Source: Aquilaria yunnanensis
Lineage: Eukaryota; Streptophyta; Magnoliopsida; Malvales; Thymelaeaceae
DNA length: 64,000 bases
Assembly: GCA_039654915.1 (NCBI GenBank)
Contig: CM077596.1
Span: 73,409,751 to 73,473,750, forward strand
Direction of reading: 5' to 3'
Part shown: positions 44,813 to 56,324 of the stretch, in pieces
Position numbering within the stretch: position 1 is the stretch's first letter
Layout of the letters: each line of letters starts with the position of its first letter
The notes under the pieces: generated by a model
What the model saw: the letters and a program-made list of their open reading frames with translations, nothing else
Told to the model about the DNA's origin: nothing
The model's database searches: none
Translations under genes and position numbers: made by a program

Positions 44813-46174
44813 TAAAACTGGAAAATGAAGTAGCATAGTAAAATAAGATGGATGGAGATTTTAAATAAATATTTTACTGTCTAGATCTTTAGAAAAATAA
44901 TCAAGGGGATATAACTTTTTTCTTAAAACATTTGGCACACATTTGAGTCTTTGCATGTTTTGATAATGTTAAAAAAATTGAACTATTTCTTGGAGACAGA
45001 AGTACCACCACATTGCACTTTCCGAACATAGTTAGGAGATTAAAAAGTTAGGATTTTAAGGTAATTATTAGTAACACAAAGAGGAGGAACGAACTGTAAA
45101 CACACAAAGCACACATAGAAAATGGAATGAATGTTATAAAACATGAACCTGTTTCCTGTTGCGTGTATCTCTTTGTAATGGGTAGTCTTCTGATGCATGC
45201 TCTTGTCTGTTGAAAATAACCAATACCTGATAGTGAGTCCAATACAGTATGATAACTGGAGCTGATGATTTAATATGACCAACATGTGTACATATAGGAA
45301 TTAGTAGACTTACTCTCTTTTATGCCACTAATTGATATAAGAAATTGTCTGCTGCTGTTGATAAAATATCTCTGAAAAAAAAAACATGGTGTAAGTCAAA
45401 TAACCTGAATTAAAATTATAGGAATGAAGTAACACATGCTGTATAAAATTTTGTTATTGAAATGACATGGTGTCCACAACTGTGTACCTTCACAGGCTGA
45501 AGAAATGGAGGATGAAAGTTAGCAGTAGCTGGAGGAAGAAGCAGAATGGCGAACTTGCTTAGCAGAATGTGCGGACTAACTTTGGTTACGTGTAAAGTAG
45601 AAAATGTAGTGACTCATTTTTTTTATAGTGATTGATTGTAACTGTAAATAAATAATGGGTATCAATAGTGGAGGAGAGGAATAGTGTAGTGGAAGTAGTG
45701 ATTGATGGCGGTTAACTACTCAGTAGATACAAGCGATGGATTCATAAGTGGTATAGGACGTGGGTTGACACATATACCTATAACTGCCTGCAGAAAGTGT
45801 AAAAACCTAACTATGAAAACGTGGTTTGAAAACAGATTAGCATGCATGTAAAAATAAAAAATAAAAAAACAGATTAGAGAGCGTGGGGTTTCGTGGAAAA
45901 AAATAAGTATATTTACTCTTAATAGCTAATAGATGTGTGTTATTTTTGTAAATGGTGTGGAAATATGAATTTAAATTTGAAAAGGCCAGAGACAAATAAG
46001 GAGTGAATGACTGCCTGGTACGTGTATTCTTAAAAGGGCAGTTTGGGAAGTCGCCAGATGTCACTTTGTCATTAATTTGAATATCCATGTGTCACTTTGA
46101 GAATTAATTTCAAGTTTTAAAAATATGTGAAATGACTATATAGCCAATTTACCTGCTTTCATATCTATTTATAG
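44813..46174 (-). other. 5' region of the Helitron
   Basis: AT-rich, with possible leader exons of the 44300-44812 gene. For example, an acceptor-like TTTCTTCAG lies at about 45495-45503, with a donor-like GTACAC just downstream. No domain-bearing frame is seen. It ends in the proposed terminus TCTATAAATAG. Confidence 0.45.
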
Positions 46175-46175
46175 A
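46165..46175 (-). promoter_or_regulatory. Proposed Helitron 5' terminus
   Basis: On the minus strand TCTATAAATAG is preceded by A, satisfying the A|TC rule; sequence further right is plain AT-rich flank. The call depends on the motif alone because Helitrons leave no TSD. Confidence 0.5.
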
Positions 46176-47624
46176 TTAAACAAGTGTTAATAAATGGTCT
46201 AGATAATAATAAATTCACTAGATATTATACTTCATATACTTTAATATACTGTTTTAAACATTTTTATATGTTAATTTAGATATTTTAATTTATTATTTTA
46301 AGTACTTTTATTGTTAGATGGAATAAATTATATATATATTATTTCATACATTTTAACATATTATTGTAGACACTTTGACATATTCATTAAGATATTTTTA
46401 TAAATTTTTTTAGACACTTTTATACTTTATGTAATGTTAGAAAAAAAAATGTCTACATATTACTTCTGATATTTTTATATTTTTATTTAGACATTTCTGC
46501 ATATTATTTCAGACATTTATTTATATTGTCTTAGATACTCATTTTATCATAAACATCTATACCATTTTAATAAATATTTTTTATTTGGCTTTAACACGCA
46601 TTAGCAATTGGTGTTTATTCTTCCAAAAATTAAAATTAAACAAGAAACAAGCAATTAAGTAGGTAGGTCTGAAATGTGTTTTAATTTTTTTTGTTGCTAA
46701 TTTATAAGAACAAATATTTTTATTGTTCTATTCTAGTAGGTATTAATATTTTTTGGTAAATTATATTAACACTTTGATAAATATAATTGTGAATACAGAA
46801 AGAATGTTGATCAATTAAAAAAAACAAAGGGTAAAGAAAAAGAAAAAGAAGCAAGTCTACTTGGAAACATGGAAAAGGCACATGTACGTGAGACGGGGGA
46901 GCAACAATAGAAGAACAGACAGCTCCTGGACACATGGGTCTAGGGGTAAAAAAGTCTAAACATGCATTCTCAGTGTGAGAAATGTTTAATGGTCCATTGT
47001 TTGGCTCCTATGTTTAATCATACATACGTGAACAGTAAATGAATTTTCTTTTGTCTCATCTTGACGTAGAAATACTACTTATTGTAAAACACATGTCCTA
47101 TAACATGTGACGTACATTTTGCAACAAGTTCATATTATTGTAAACACATGTCCTATAACATGTGACGCACATTTTGCATCAAGCTCATATAGATAGGCCC
47201 AAAGTAATTTGGGTTGTAAACTTAGCACAGGATCTGTAACCTCTCAATTATTCCTTAATGTTGCCAAACCTTTTTTCTTCATTTCAAATTGCTTTTTGGC
47301 TCTAGGTTAGACCGAGTTGATATAGAATTGATTTACAAAGAAAAAAAATTGATAATTTACATAATTTATTAATTATAAAAAATTATGACACACTTTGGAT
47401 TAATGAGAACAAAGTTATGGAACTTTTTAAATTAAAAATTTAAAATGTTGATGTAAGATAGTTAAGTGAGAGTTAATAAACTTAGAATATTTGAGAACTA
47501 TTTTCTAGTAAATTCAAACTTTACTGTAATTTGTTAATAGTTGATGGATCATTGTAAATTATCAATTTTTTCTTTAATTTATAAATTAGATTTATGTACC
47601 AACTAGTTCTAGCATGGGGCTAGG
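46176..47624. other. AT-rich intergenic sequence
   Basis: No gene is seen. A 56-bp segment is duplicated in tandem at 47081-47191. The stretch 47320-47600 resembles MITE sequence of the 19086/56325 group and may be the left half of an element split by the hAT-like insertion. Confidence 0.5.
47081..47191. repeat. 56-bp tandem duplication
   Basis: Two copies of 'attgtaaacacatgtcctat' followed by 'aacatgtgacgyacattttg' in direct succession. Each unit includes the inverted pair ACATGT...ACATGT. Confidence 0.9.
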
Positions 47625-48611
47625 TAGGGGTGAAAATGGGTCGGGCCGAGCTCGAGCCCACTAAGCTCGAGCTCGCCTCTTCACTGTTTGGTACTACTCG
47701 GGCTCGAGCTCGAATTGCTCAAGCCCAATTTTTTAGGCTCGAGCTCGACTCGAGGTGGGCTCGAGCTCTGCTCGAAAGCCCGAGAAGCTCGAATAATACA
47801 TAAATCTTTAGTACCCTATCTACAACTTAGATATAAGATTGGGACTAAATCTATAATTTTTCTTACATCGATAACCAGAGAAGGGAAAATGGAGAACTTA
47901 TCCCAAACTTTATATTTGTTTGCAGTTCTACTTTAATTTTGTGAACTTCACAAATGAGACATCATCTCCCTCAATTCAACAGTGGAGCCACCTTAGTCCA
48001 TCCTTGAGCTGCAGATCTGGGTCTCCGGCGTTTGTTTCGAGTGTTGATGGCGGCAGCATCTATCTTGGGTGGGGCTATCGTTGGTAGTGGTGTGAGCAAT
48101 CAATCGGCGGCGATTGTCATCATCGAACATCCTTGGCGGTGATTGTTGGTGTTGAGCATCATTGTGGTCTGGTGGGACTAGCCAACGGCCGATTGGGTGG
48201 GAGCATTCGAGCACCGACAAAGACTTAAGAGTATAGCTAGATAAATCGCGCAATCAATCGGTGGAAGTGCGAACATCGGACATCCAGCAACACAATCTCA
48301 TCGGTGGGGTTGTTGTCAGCGATGGTGACAGCAGCGTCGATCTTTTGCTCTTGTCATTGATGGTGGCCGATGTTGTGGTGGTTGCCGATGTGGGTGGGAA
48401 TGGCACTAATTGAGCAAGGCTGGCGAAACTAAGGGAATAAGGGAAGGGTTTGGGGCTTGATGGAAGAAAAGATAAAATGAGCCTGTTAGGCCCGCGAGCC
48501 TTTGGGGCTGGGTTTGCTCGAGCTCGAGCTCGAATAGGCCCGACTCGAAATGTCTAAACTCGAGCTCAAGCTCGAGCTACCAAAAAAAAGCCCAACCCAT
48601 TTTCACACATA
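47625..48611. mobile_element. hAT-like non-autonomous element, 987 bp
   Basis: The ends are inverted: TAGGGGTGAAAATGGGTCGG on the left and, in reverse, TATGTGTGAAAATGGGTTGG on the right. The flanks are GGGCTAGG (47617-47624) and GGGCTAAG (48612-48619), an 8-bp TSD with one mismatch. Subterminal regions are full of 'gagctcgagctcg' words. The interior (about 47990-48450) is GC-rich without a convincing gene. It belongs to the same family as 20132-21101 and 56647-57667. Confidence 0.8.
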
Positions 48612-49909
48612 GGGCTAAGGGATGAATTTGCAATGGAGAACTTTTGAGGCCTTTAAACAACAACGAGATGTTAAAGACGAATTTATAAGCCAAATAAGAT
48701 GTTTGAGATTTTTTTATACAATTTACCCAAATAACATCCTTTATAAAACTAGATTACTAGAAAATTGCACCGGGTGACGCGCTAGAACAGTAAAGGCGTT
48801 GTTCCATTTAGCTCATGGTTGTAAGGTCAACTTTCTCATGTTGGCTTGCATTTTGTGAAAAGAAGTCATCTCAATTTGGCCTAGTCTCGTTTTCTAACTG
48901 TTATCAAACAATCATATGTCTCATACATTAAATTATAAAAAATGTCATTTTCATTTAGGAATTTGTAATGTAAGGTACATATTTCCCTTCATTTCACTAA
49001 AGGGAAGGGACTCGTTGATATCATATTGAACTTTGGCTAATAATGCATGAACATTAGATTTGAACTTATGGGTTTGTTGGAGATAGATCCATTACCACAT
49101 TTAAAGAGTTTGAGGCTAAATAGGAAATATAATCCCTTACTTGCGAGATCATTATTTGGATTGAAGGTAAACTTTTGCCTTAGCTAACAAGGCACTAATC
49201 CAATAAAGATGACATCGCAGGAAATTTTAGGTATGTTTATCTTATTCTTAGAAATCTCCTAAAGGCTTCATATCAACTCTAGATTAATTTATGTGTCGGG
49301 GGGTTCAGATATAAAACTCCATAGCACACTAACCTTGTCTTTAGCTCAGATACCACTCACCATTCACCATATTTTGAGCCTATTAATCTCAGTCAGATAT
49401 CAAAAATCAACTCTAACAATTGAACAACCTACAAACACCATTTCTTGGTGTGTGTGTGTGTGTATAATACAGTACACAGGGAAATTAGTTTCCACTGCAC
49501 TTTGACATGATACTTGGGCAACAAAAAAAAAAACTTGGCCAAGTGTTACAACTTGAAGTGGACTTATAGCAAGTGAAATAGTAAAGTGAACTAAATAAAA
49601 CAATACTAGTGAGATTAGTATTTAAAGTCACATATTCGTCTTCCTTGGGCGAATAACTAAATCAACAAAATAGTTTGTTTGAGTCGATTTTATTTGAGTC
49701 CAATTTGCTGATATTTTGATTGCAATTGCAATTTGTAGTTTAATTTAACACTTTCAATCCCAAATTCAAGAAGTTGCGAGAACGGAATCCAACTTAGAAG
49801 AACCTATCGCTGAGCATATTGCTGCTTCCGTCCCTCAGTGTTTGGGAATCCAGGCCGACACTTCTAGAACAGTTCCGATGTCCACGTGTCATCATCCGAA
49901 GCAACCGCC
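48612..49909. other. Intergenic sequence upstream of the LIFEGUARD gene
   Basis: No other gene is seen. A Helitron-like 3' motif is at 48757 (see findings), and a TG microsatellite at about 49448-49463. The last 150 bases should include the promoter and leader of the gene at 49910, though no clear TATA box is visible. Confidence 0.5.
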
Positions 49910-52097
49910 ATGAAGAAAGCGGTTACAAAAAGAAACGAGACGCATCAAGAACTTTCTCCTCCCTCCTTAAATCTCTCGACGCCGGGCGCCTCTGAGCAGC
50001 AAACACAAGACCCGGAAGAAGATTCTGAGAAGTTTCCCTCGCTTTCCTTCCCATTCCATTCGAGCCAAACGCTCTCTCGCGTCATGTGGAATCAGCCGTA
50101 CCGGAAGAATGACTTGGAGGCCGGAGCTACGCCGCTGTACCCGATGATGCCCGAGAGCCCTGAGCTCCGCTGGGCCTTCATTCGCAAAGTGTACTCGATC
50201 CTCACGTTTCAGCTTCTAGCCACGATTGCGGTGGCCGCCGTTGTGGTATATGTCCACCCGATCGCCCACTTCTTCGCCACTACCAGCGCCGGCCTCGCCC
50301 TCTACATTGTGCTCATTATCATGCCCTTTATTAGTATGTTTCTACTTAGTAGCTTGAGAGCTTGACCGTGGTTTGTTGTGCAGGTGACTGGTTCTTTTGA
50401 TTTGGTTGACTCGTCCACTTATCTGTGTTTGTGTTTGTTGCAGCGCTGTGCCCGCTGTATTACTATCACCAGAAGCATCCGGTGAACTACCTTCTGCTCG
50501 GGGTCTTTACCGTCACCCTTGCATTTGCTGTTGGTCTGACTTGTGCTTATACTAACGGTAATAAGAATCGCGCCCGCGTCTGGGCTATTCGCTTTTCTTG
50601 CTCTATTTATAACTGCTCGTGTTTGATGGTAGCCCTTTTGGGTGTAGTTGGTAGTGCGTACAAATATATTTGCGCGGTTGCCTGTTGAATTTCTATTTCT
50701 CGTTTTTGGTGAAGTTGATTTTGAGTTGATGAAAGGGAAGGATGGACGCTGTCGCCTGTCTGCATTAGACCTCTGTTTTTGTGTTCTGCTGAAGATAGAA
50801 ATTACAAGTACTCGAACATTTGTTTCTGTGGAGGGTTATGGAATATGGATTGAATTTCCTTGCGTCGTTCCTGGAACTCCTAGGTATTGGTGAGAAGTTG
50901 GGGAAATTAAATCATACTGGTATTGAACTTGTCAACTATCATTTACTTGTTTTGCGGATGAAGTATGTTCCGTTTTGCTTGAGGGAGGGGAGGTCTGGAG
51001 GCTAGCTTTCTCTTGCATATTGTCCTTATTTAGAGAACAGGAGTACGTCGTATTCCATTCTCGGCAAACTGAGTTAGAGATGTTTTATAAGCAAACGGAG
51101 CAAGTGGTGGCAGCCATGGGGTTAAAGATGGTTGCCTGAGTATTAGCTTACTTTCTAACTAATGCCACTAGTCCATCACTAGCATGATGCATTTCTCATT
51201 TTCATTGATCTCTGTGATGTTTAGCATCTTATCAACTCTCGAGATGGTGAAGTTTTGTAAGGAGCTGGCTGGCCTTACTACCCCTCTTCAAAACTGATCG
51301 CTTTACTAAGAAGAAGAAACATAAACAACACATGAACATTATCAAGGTCTGCCTGGCAATTAGGTGATAAGTTGTCGACACGATTTTAATTTCCATTGTT
51401 TCTTTTCAATGCAAATGACAAGTTGGAATTTGGTCCCAGTCAATAGATTGTGTTGTTTCAAATTTGTTTGAGGTATGATCAACAGAAAAGCATGTACTAG
51501 CTAGTGGTTATTGGCCGGCTGCTTTACATTTCCTATTTACCAACTGGATTAGCAGACTGTGTCATGATTGATTCCTGGTGTTGACTTTACCGGGTTAACG
51601 GAAGATATATTAGTAATGGCTGTGGCATTATTCTATGATAACAGGGAAGGTTATTTTGGAGTCTGTGATTCTGACAACTGTGGTGGTCGTGAGTCTCACT
51701 CTCTATACATTTTGGGCTGCTAGAAGAGGGCATGACTTCAATTTTCTCGAGCCTTTCTTGTTTGGTGCTCTTCTTGCTCTGCTTGTGTTCGCTATGATCC
51801 AGGTATTTGATGTTTTCATCTATCATACCTTCTCCATCATCTCCTGGTTTTATGTTCTCGTCTTACTGGATACGATTGTACTGGGTGCAGCTTTTCTTCC
51901 CATTGGGTAGGATATCAGTGATGATCTATGGGTGCTTAGCCTCCATCATCTTCTGTGGATACATAATATATGACACCGACAATTTGATCAAACGACACAC
52001 GTATGATGAGTACATCTGGGCCGCAGTGGCCCTCTACTTGGACATTATTAATCTCTTCCTCTCCTTGCTTACCCTCTTCAGAGCCGCTGAAAGCTGA
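49910..52097 (+). CDS. LFG: LIFEGUARD / Bax inhibitor-1 family membrane protein, 4 exons
   Basis: Exons 49910-50333, 50444-50557, 51645-51802 and 51891-52097; all introns are GT-AG and phases agree, giving 903 nt and 300 residues. From residue 59 (ATG at 50084) the protein matches plant LFG proteins: MWNQPYRKNDLEAG, PELRWAFIRKVY, then about seven membrane helices, LCPLYYYHQKHPVN, GRISVMIYGCLASIIFCGYI and YDTDNLIKRHTYDEYIWAA. It ends IINLFLSLLTLFRAAES. The family sits in the ER/Golgi or vacuolar membrane, influences calcium leak and restrains cell death. Starting at 50084 gives 242 residues, the usual family length; starting at 49910 adds 58 hydrophilic residues. It is the only ordinary host gene I can support. 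A possible AATAAA signal is at 52708. Confidence 0.93.
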
Positions 52098-53817
52098 GAG
52101 GATATGGTCAAGGCAGACTTCATGGGCTTCTTATACGTCTTTTGCCTTTTAAAATGGAGAGGGAAATACCATACGCCTTGTGATTGTAAAGCAGCTAGAA
52201 GTTTCATTGTTTTGAGATTGTTTCACCTTAGAATGTGTACATCATTGTTCATCGCAATTACGTTGGATTCTCGTTCCTTAGCTAGTTTTTGGTTGATGAA
52301 CACCCCAATAATTCTTGACTAGTTTTAATCGGCCTTGCTCAAGATGCTCTTTAAAATGCGGGCAAGGTTTTCACATTCTTAAAGCCGCCTTCTCAGCTTG
52401 CTAATCTATCTTTGGAGTTACATTTGTTCACAGTGGGGAAGGCTAATTTGGATCATTCTGACTTTTGGATTTGTGTCTGCTGGATCCTTAATCTTAACAA
52501 TAACAAACATAGTTTCTAGTGTAAGTAATCTCTTGTTAAAAAGCTACACAGAGCTTCCAAGTTGTGCCAAATAAGTCGTATATTATTTTATAAGGAAGTG
52601 TTATAAATTGTTGGGATTCTTGGTTGTGAAAAGAGTTTGTTTGTGTGGAATGTGTTTTTGTTTGAATCAAGTGTGTGACTTACAAGTATTCCGTTATTTT
52701 CTGTATCAATAAATTAAACCTGTTTAGTTTGCCTCTTTTGAAAATATCTATTAATGGGTTAAAAATTGGAATTTAATCTGTTGAACGGTGTTTTTAAAGA
52801 GCATGATACTTGGATATTTCAGTAACACTTTTAATACTTAATTCTAGTGAAAGAATGCGACGATCACCAGATTTTGTGAGACTTTTTGTGACTTCCCTAT
52901 TGAATGTCCAAAGGCATACTTGCCCCTAAGGGCATACATTTACATTGAGATATGTTTTGGAAGAACTCTTGGTCATTAGAAGCATCAAAACTTAGCTTGA
53001 AGTGCTTAAGTTGGGATTAGTGGTTTCACTGAGCTGGTTATCATTGTTATGATAGGTTTGTAAATATAGAATTTTTGTTTTCATCTTATAAGATTGGTTT
53101 GTTTCATTGCAATTGAGAAAGTGTTAGTGCTATTTCTCGTTAACCTCTAAGAAAATTAGGAGAATGTCAGTTAGATTTTTAGTTAGCCTCCAGTAAAAAT
53201 AATAATGAGAAAATGTAGGGTGAGTTACCAAATAGTTTAAGGCCTCATGCACTCTTGATTGCTAGTAGAGAAAAAAAACTTGCAACTGATCAATTTGAAG
53301 GGGTTAATTACATCTAGGCCCTTAGGGGTAACTGATCAAATTGTAAGCAATGGTAAACCTTAGAAGTAACTATAACTTTCTCTTGTTTATTTGAGCTCGA
53401 TAACTTATAAACTCCATGAGATAACTTATAAATGCCATCAATCTCCTTTCTCCAATCCATATAAAATAGAAAGTTAACCTTTTGAACTACATTATACACA
53501 TAACAGTGTCCATATGCCAAACAGCAAGTTTGAGATGGACCTGCCATTAGCCTGCCCATGACAACACCTGATACAGCAGGATGGCGGAGCGAATGTGAAG
53601 TAGTTGAATTGGACGATCACCAGGAAGGCAGAAACACCAAATACAATAAGTAAATTAAAGCTCCTCGTTGTGATTTGAGGTGTAGAAATTTTTTTATTAG
53701 AATAATGAGGAAATATATCATAACTCGGTTACATTTTATTAAATCTTAATGAGGATTTGATACAATTCAGTTGGAGAGTTTTTGGTACTTAAAAATGTAA
53801 GATAGACTTACACGAGA

Positions 53818-53820
<3 letters not shown>
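52098..53820. other. 3' flank of the LIFEGUARD gene, no further gene
   Basis: It includes the 3' untranslated region. All frames are short; an 81-codon minus frame at 53314-53559 has no recognisable family. Confidence 0.5.

Positions 53821-53875
<55 letters not shown>
53821..53875. repeat. AT dinucleotide microsatellite
   Basis: An uninterrupted AT run of about 55 bases. Confidence 0.95.
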
Positions 53876-53877
<2 letters not shown>

Positions 53878-54750
53878 ACATTGAGTAAGCATGCGCTCAG
53901 ATGGACCTTTTTCAGGGAAAAAAAATTGATGTTATCTACCTGGGGTTTAAATGATCTCTGCTAGGGATTAAAAATGAAGGTTTGAGGAATTCATAGATTA
54001 TGTAAGAGTAACTCTTCCGTTAACCCGACTTATTCCGTGAGCTATATTTGAAGAACTCAAAAATTGCCGTTTTGACTACACGTGACTTGGAACAATTATA
54101 TATACTAAATTAGGAAGAGGTAATGTGGCACCATGAATTGTGCTAGGCTGTTTTTATTTTAGCCCGAAATTATTTTTTTATTTGATTTTTCTTTTTGGAC
54201 CGTCAAAAGGGTGAAGTGTTGGGTCATTTTTCCTTTGGCCCAAAATTGTTGTTTTTCTGCTTTTTTGTTGATTTTGTATTGAGCCCAAAAGGATAAATTG
54301 CACAATCGGTCCTCTCTTGCTTAGGGTGTTATTTTTAGTCCTCAAACATTGAAAGTAGGCATTTTTACTTTTTTTAAACGTTTTTATTTTTTCCTGCTGA
54401 AATTTCTTTCCTTTTTAGGCTGATTTCTTTTGCCCAAAAGGGTAAATTACAAAATTGGTCCTCATTTTGTCTGCAATATATGCCTTCTGATCCTCAACTA
54501 TGAAAGTAGGCATTTTTACTACTTTGTCCTAAACTATTGGTTTTTGTGTTTTAGGTCCCAAACTTTCATGAGTAACACTTAAAGTCACGATTTGTCCTCA
54601 AATTCCAAATTCATTACATTGGTCTTATATCTTATGTTTTCTATTTACCAAATTTGTTATCAACACCTCTTAGTCATTTCAATTTTTTTTTACTAACTTA
54701 TTTTTGTACTTTTCCCTATGTAAATATAGTTCATAATTTACTTGTGTGCA
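53876..54750. repeat. AT-rich sequence with diverged direct repeats
   Basis: Around 54286-54370 and 54434-54525 the same series of phrases occurs: 'gcccaaaagg', 'taaatt', 'ggtcctc', 'tcctcaa' and 'tgaaagtaggcatttttac'. This is a pair of direct copies about 148 bp apart, probably transposon remnants. No gene. Confidence 0.5.
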
Positions 54751-54751
54751 G

Positions 54752-54857
54752 CTGTGAACCCTGATCAATATGCTATGCCTGGAAACTTTGGGAGTGGTAA
54801 AGCTTCGTGACGGCAACTAAAGATGCAGGCTATGAGAAGGAAAGTCAGCGAATTGAA
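54752..54857 (+). pseudogene. Isolated exon-like fragment
   Basis: It is bounded by an acceptor (TTGTGTGCAG, ending 54751) and a donor (GAATG|GTACAA, near 54859). The frame reads AVNPDQYAMPGNFGSGKAS, then a stop, then RQLKMQAMRRKVSELN. The single TGA and the absence of neighbouring exons suggest a relic. I do not recognise the protein. Confidence 0.35.
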
Positions 54858-54859
54858 TG

Positions 54860-55414
54860 GTACAAAATTCACGTAATTGTTTGTTAGGTTTGCACTAACT
54901 TCATCATTTTATAGCACATAAAATTACTTTCATTTTCAAATAGTTACAAAATTTTAATTTTGGTTATCTTAAAAGCCTCATCAGACATGTTACATGTATA
55001 TGATTTGTTTAGCTGATTATTTACATGCACGACATGGTAAATGCTTTTCTATAGATTGGTAGGAAGTGCATTATTTCTTGTACCCTCCCCTTTTGGTTGT
55101 TGGAACACTTCCCTTTTGGTTGTTGGAACAAAGAAGTATGGGTTCCAATCCATGTTGGGTTATTTGAAATATTTGGATTTGACACAAAAATTAAGGAGAG
55201 GAAAAAAATGTTACATGTTATTTTCATTTCTATCCTTCACTTTTTACACATAAATTGATAAAAATGGAAAATGAATATTGAAATATTAGTTTTAGTCGAA
55301 ATATGGTAAAATTTTTACCAAATGTAGAAATGTTTCATAGATTTGGAATGATTCAAAATATTAAACATTGTAAAAAAATTGGACAAAAGGAGTATATGAT
55401 ATGGGTAAAGGCAT
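54860..55414. other. AT-rich intergenic sequence
   Basis: Overlapping short frames on both strands at 55021-55253 have no domain. A 22-bp phrase, 'cccttttggttgttggaaca', occurs twice in tandem at 55087-55130. Confidence 0.5.
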
Positions 55415-55910
55415 AGGTCGTCCCTAATCTATCGTCTATGTTGCATATTTATCCTCAAACTAAAAAATGTTGCACCATCATCTTGGAACTATCAACATTG
55501 TTGCAATGTTTGTCCTTTTTGACTAAATTGAACAGACTTAAGCTAAATTGAAGGTCTAAGAAAGTAATTCAATGAAAAATATAAAATTTAAACTATTTAA
55601 CAACTGTCTCTCAATAAATTTTAATTGTTAAGAAAATTTTTAAACAATTAATAAACAGTTTGATTTATCAATTTTTTTTCTTATCTGAATGCAAAATATT
55701 TTTATTTTTGGAAGAAATCATGTAATTTCTATTAATCTTAATTTCATATTATGGTCAAATTGCTTTATTACATTCAATTTAGTTTAAATGTTCAATTTAG
55801 TTATAGATAACGAATATTGTAATATTATCAATAATTCTAGGATAATTGTGTCACAATATATAGTTTAAGAATGAATATGTAACATAAGTGATAGTTCCGG
55901 GATGATTGAA
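55415..55910. mobile_element. MITE, about 495 bp, with inverted repeats of about 95 bp
   Basis: The left (GGTCGTCCCTAATCTATCG) and the reversed right end (CAATCATCCCGGAACTATC) pair, as do the following 'atgttgcatatttatcctc' and 'atgttacatattcattct'. It has no coding capacity. The TSD is not clear. Confidence 0.65.
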
Positions 55911-56324
55911 GTTATTCACTCATATGACATCTTTCATTCTTTTGGTCATTGCTGGTCCTTTTCGTTAATTTTGCGAACAGAATTAGATCCACTGTCTTCT
56001 TATTTTTTGAATGGAAGATCGATGTTCTGAAGATTAATGATCTATTTCCAATTACTGGATGGGAGTTTGATGAATCAGAAATGAGGTTAGTTTCTACCAT
56101 TAGTCATTACGCCCAAAAAAACATAGAAAAAGAAAAGGGCTGCAAAAGAATGGTAAATAAAAATAAATAAATAAATAAAGCCACGGATGTTTAACCTGGC
56201 CTTGTTCACTGTAAAAAACTAAATAAATAAATGAGTAAATGAATGAGCCAATCACACTTATAAATTATTCAATACTAATCATAATTATATGGTCAGCAGC
56301 CTCCGGGCACATATATTATAGGGA
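55911..56324. other. Intergenic sequence
   Basis: A 73-codon + frame and a 62-codon minus frame overlap here without recognisable features. An AAAT/AATG microrepeat runs at 56155-56250. Confidence 0.5.

Larger units (their letters stand above)
21928..46175 (-). mobile_element. Helitron carrying RepHel, RPA-like and accessory genes
   Basis: The 3' end on the minus strand reads CTCGTCCGTTAGACGGG, then TTATGAAA, then CTAG, followed by T. This is the Helitron signature of a short hairpin, a spacer of about ten bases, and CTRR next to a host T. The proposed 5' end is A|TCTATAAATAGATATGA at 46175, fitting the A|TC rule; it is the less certain end. Inside are RPA-like and RepHel genes in the same orientation, upstream accessory genes and two later LTR insertions. 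Without those insertions the element is about 13.1 kb, a reasonable size for an autonomous plant Helitron. Confidence 0.75.

Noticed and set aside
49878..49888. Alternative starts of the LIFEGUARD gene at ATG 49878 or GTG 49886
   Set aside because: The ATG at 49878 is in another frame and the in-frame codon at 49886 is GTG. The first in-frame ATG is at 49910.
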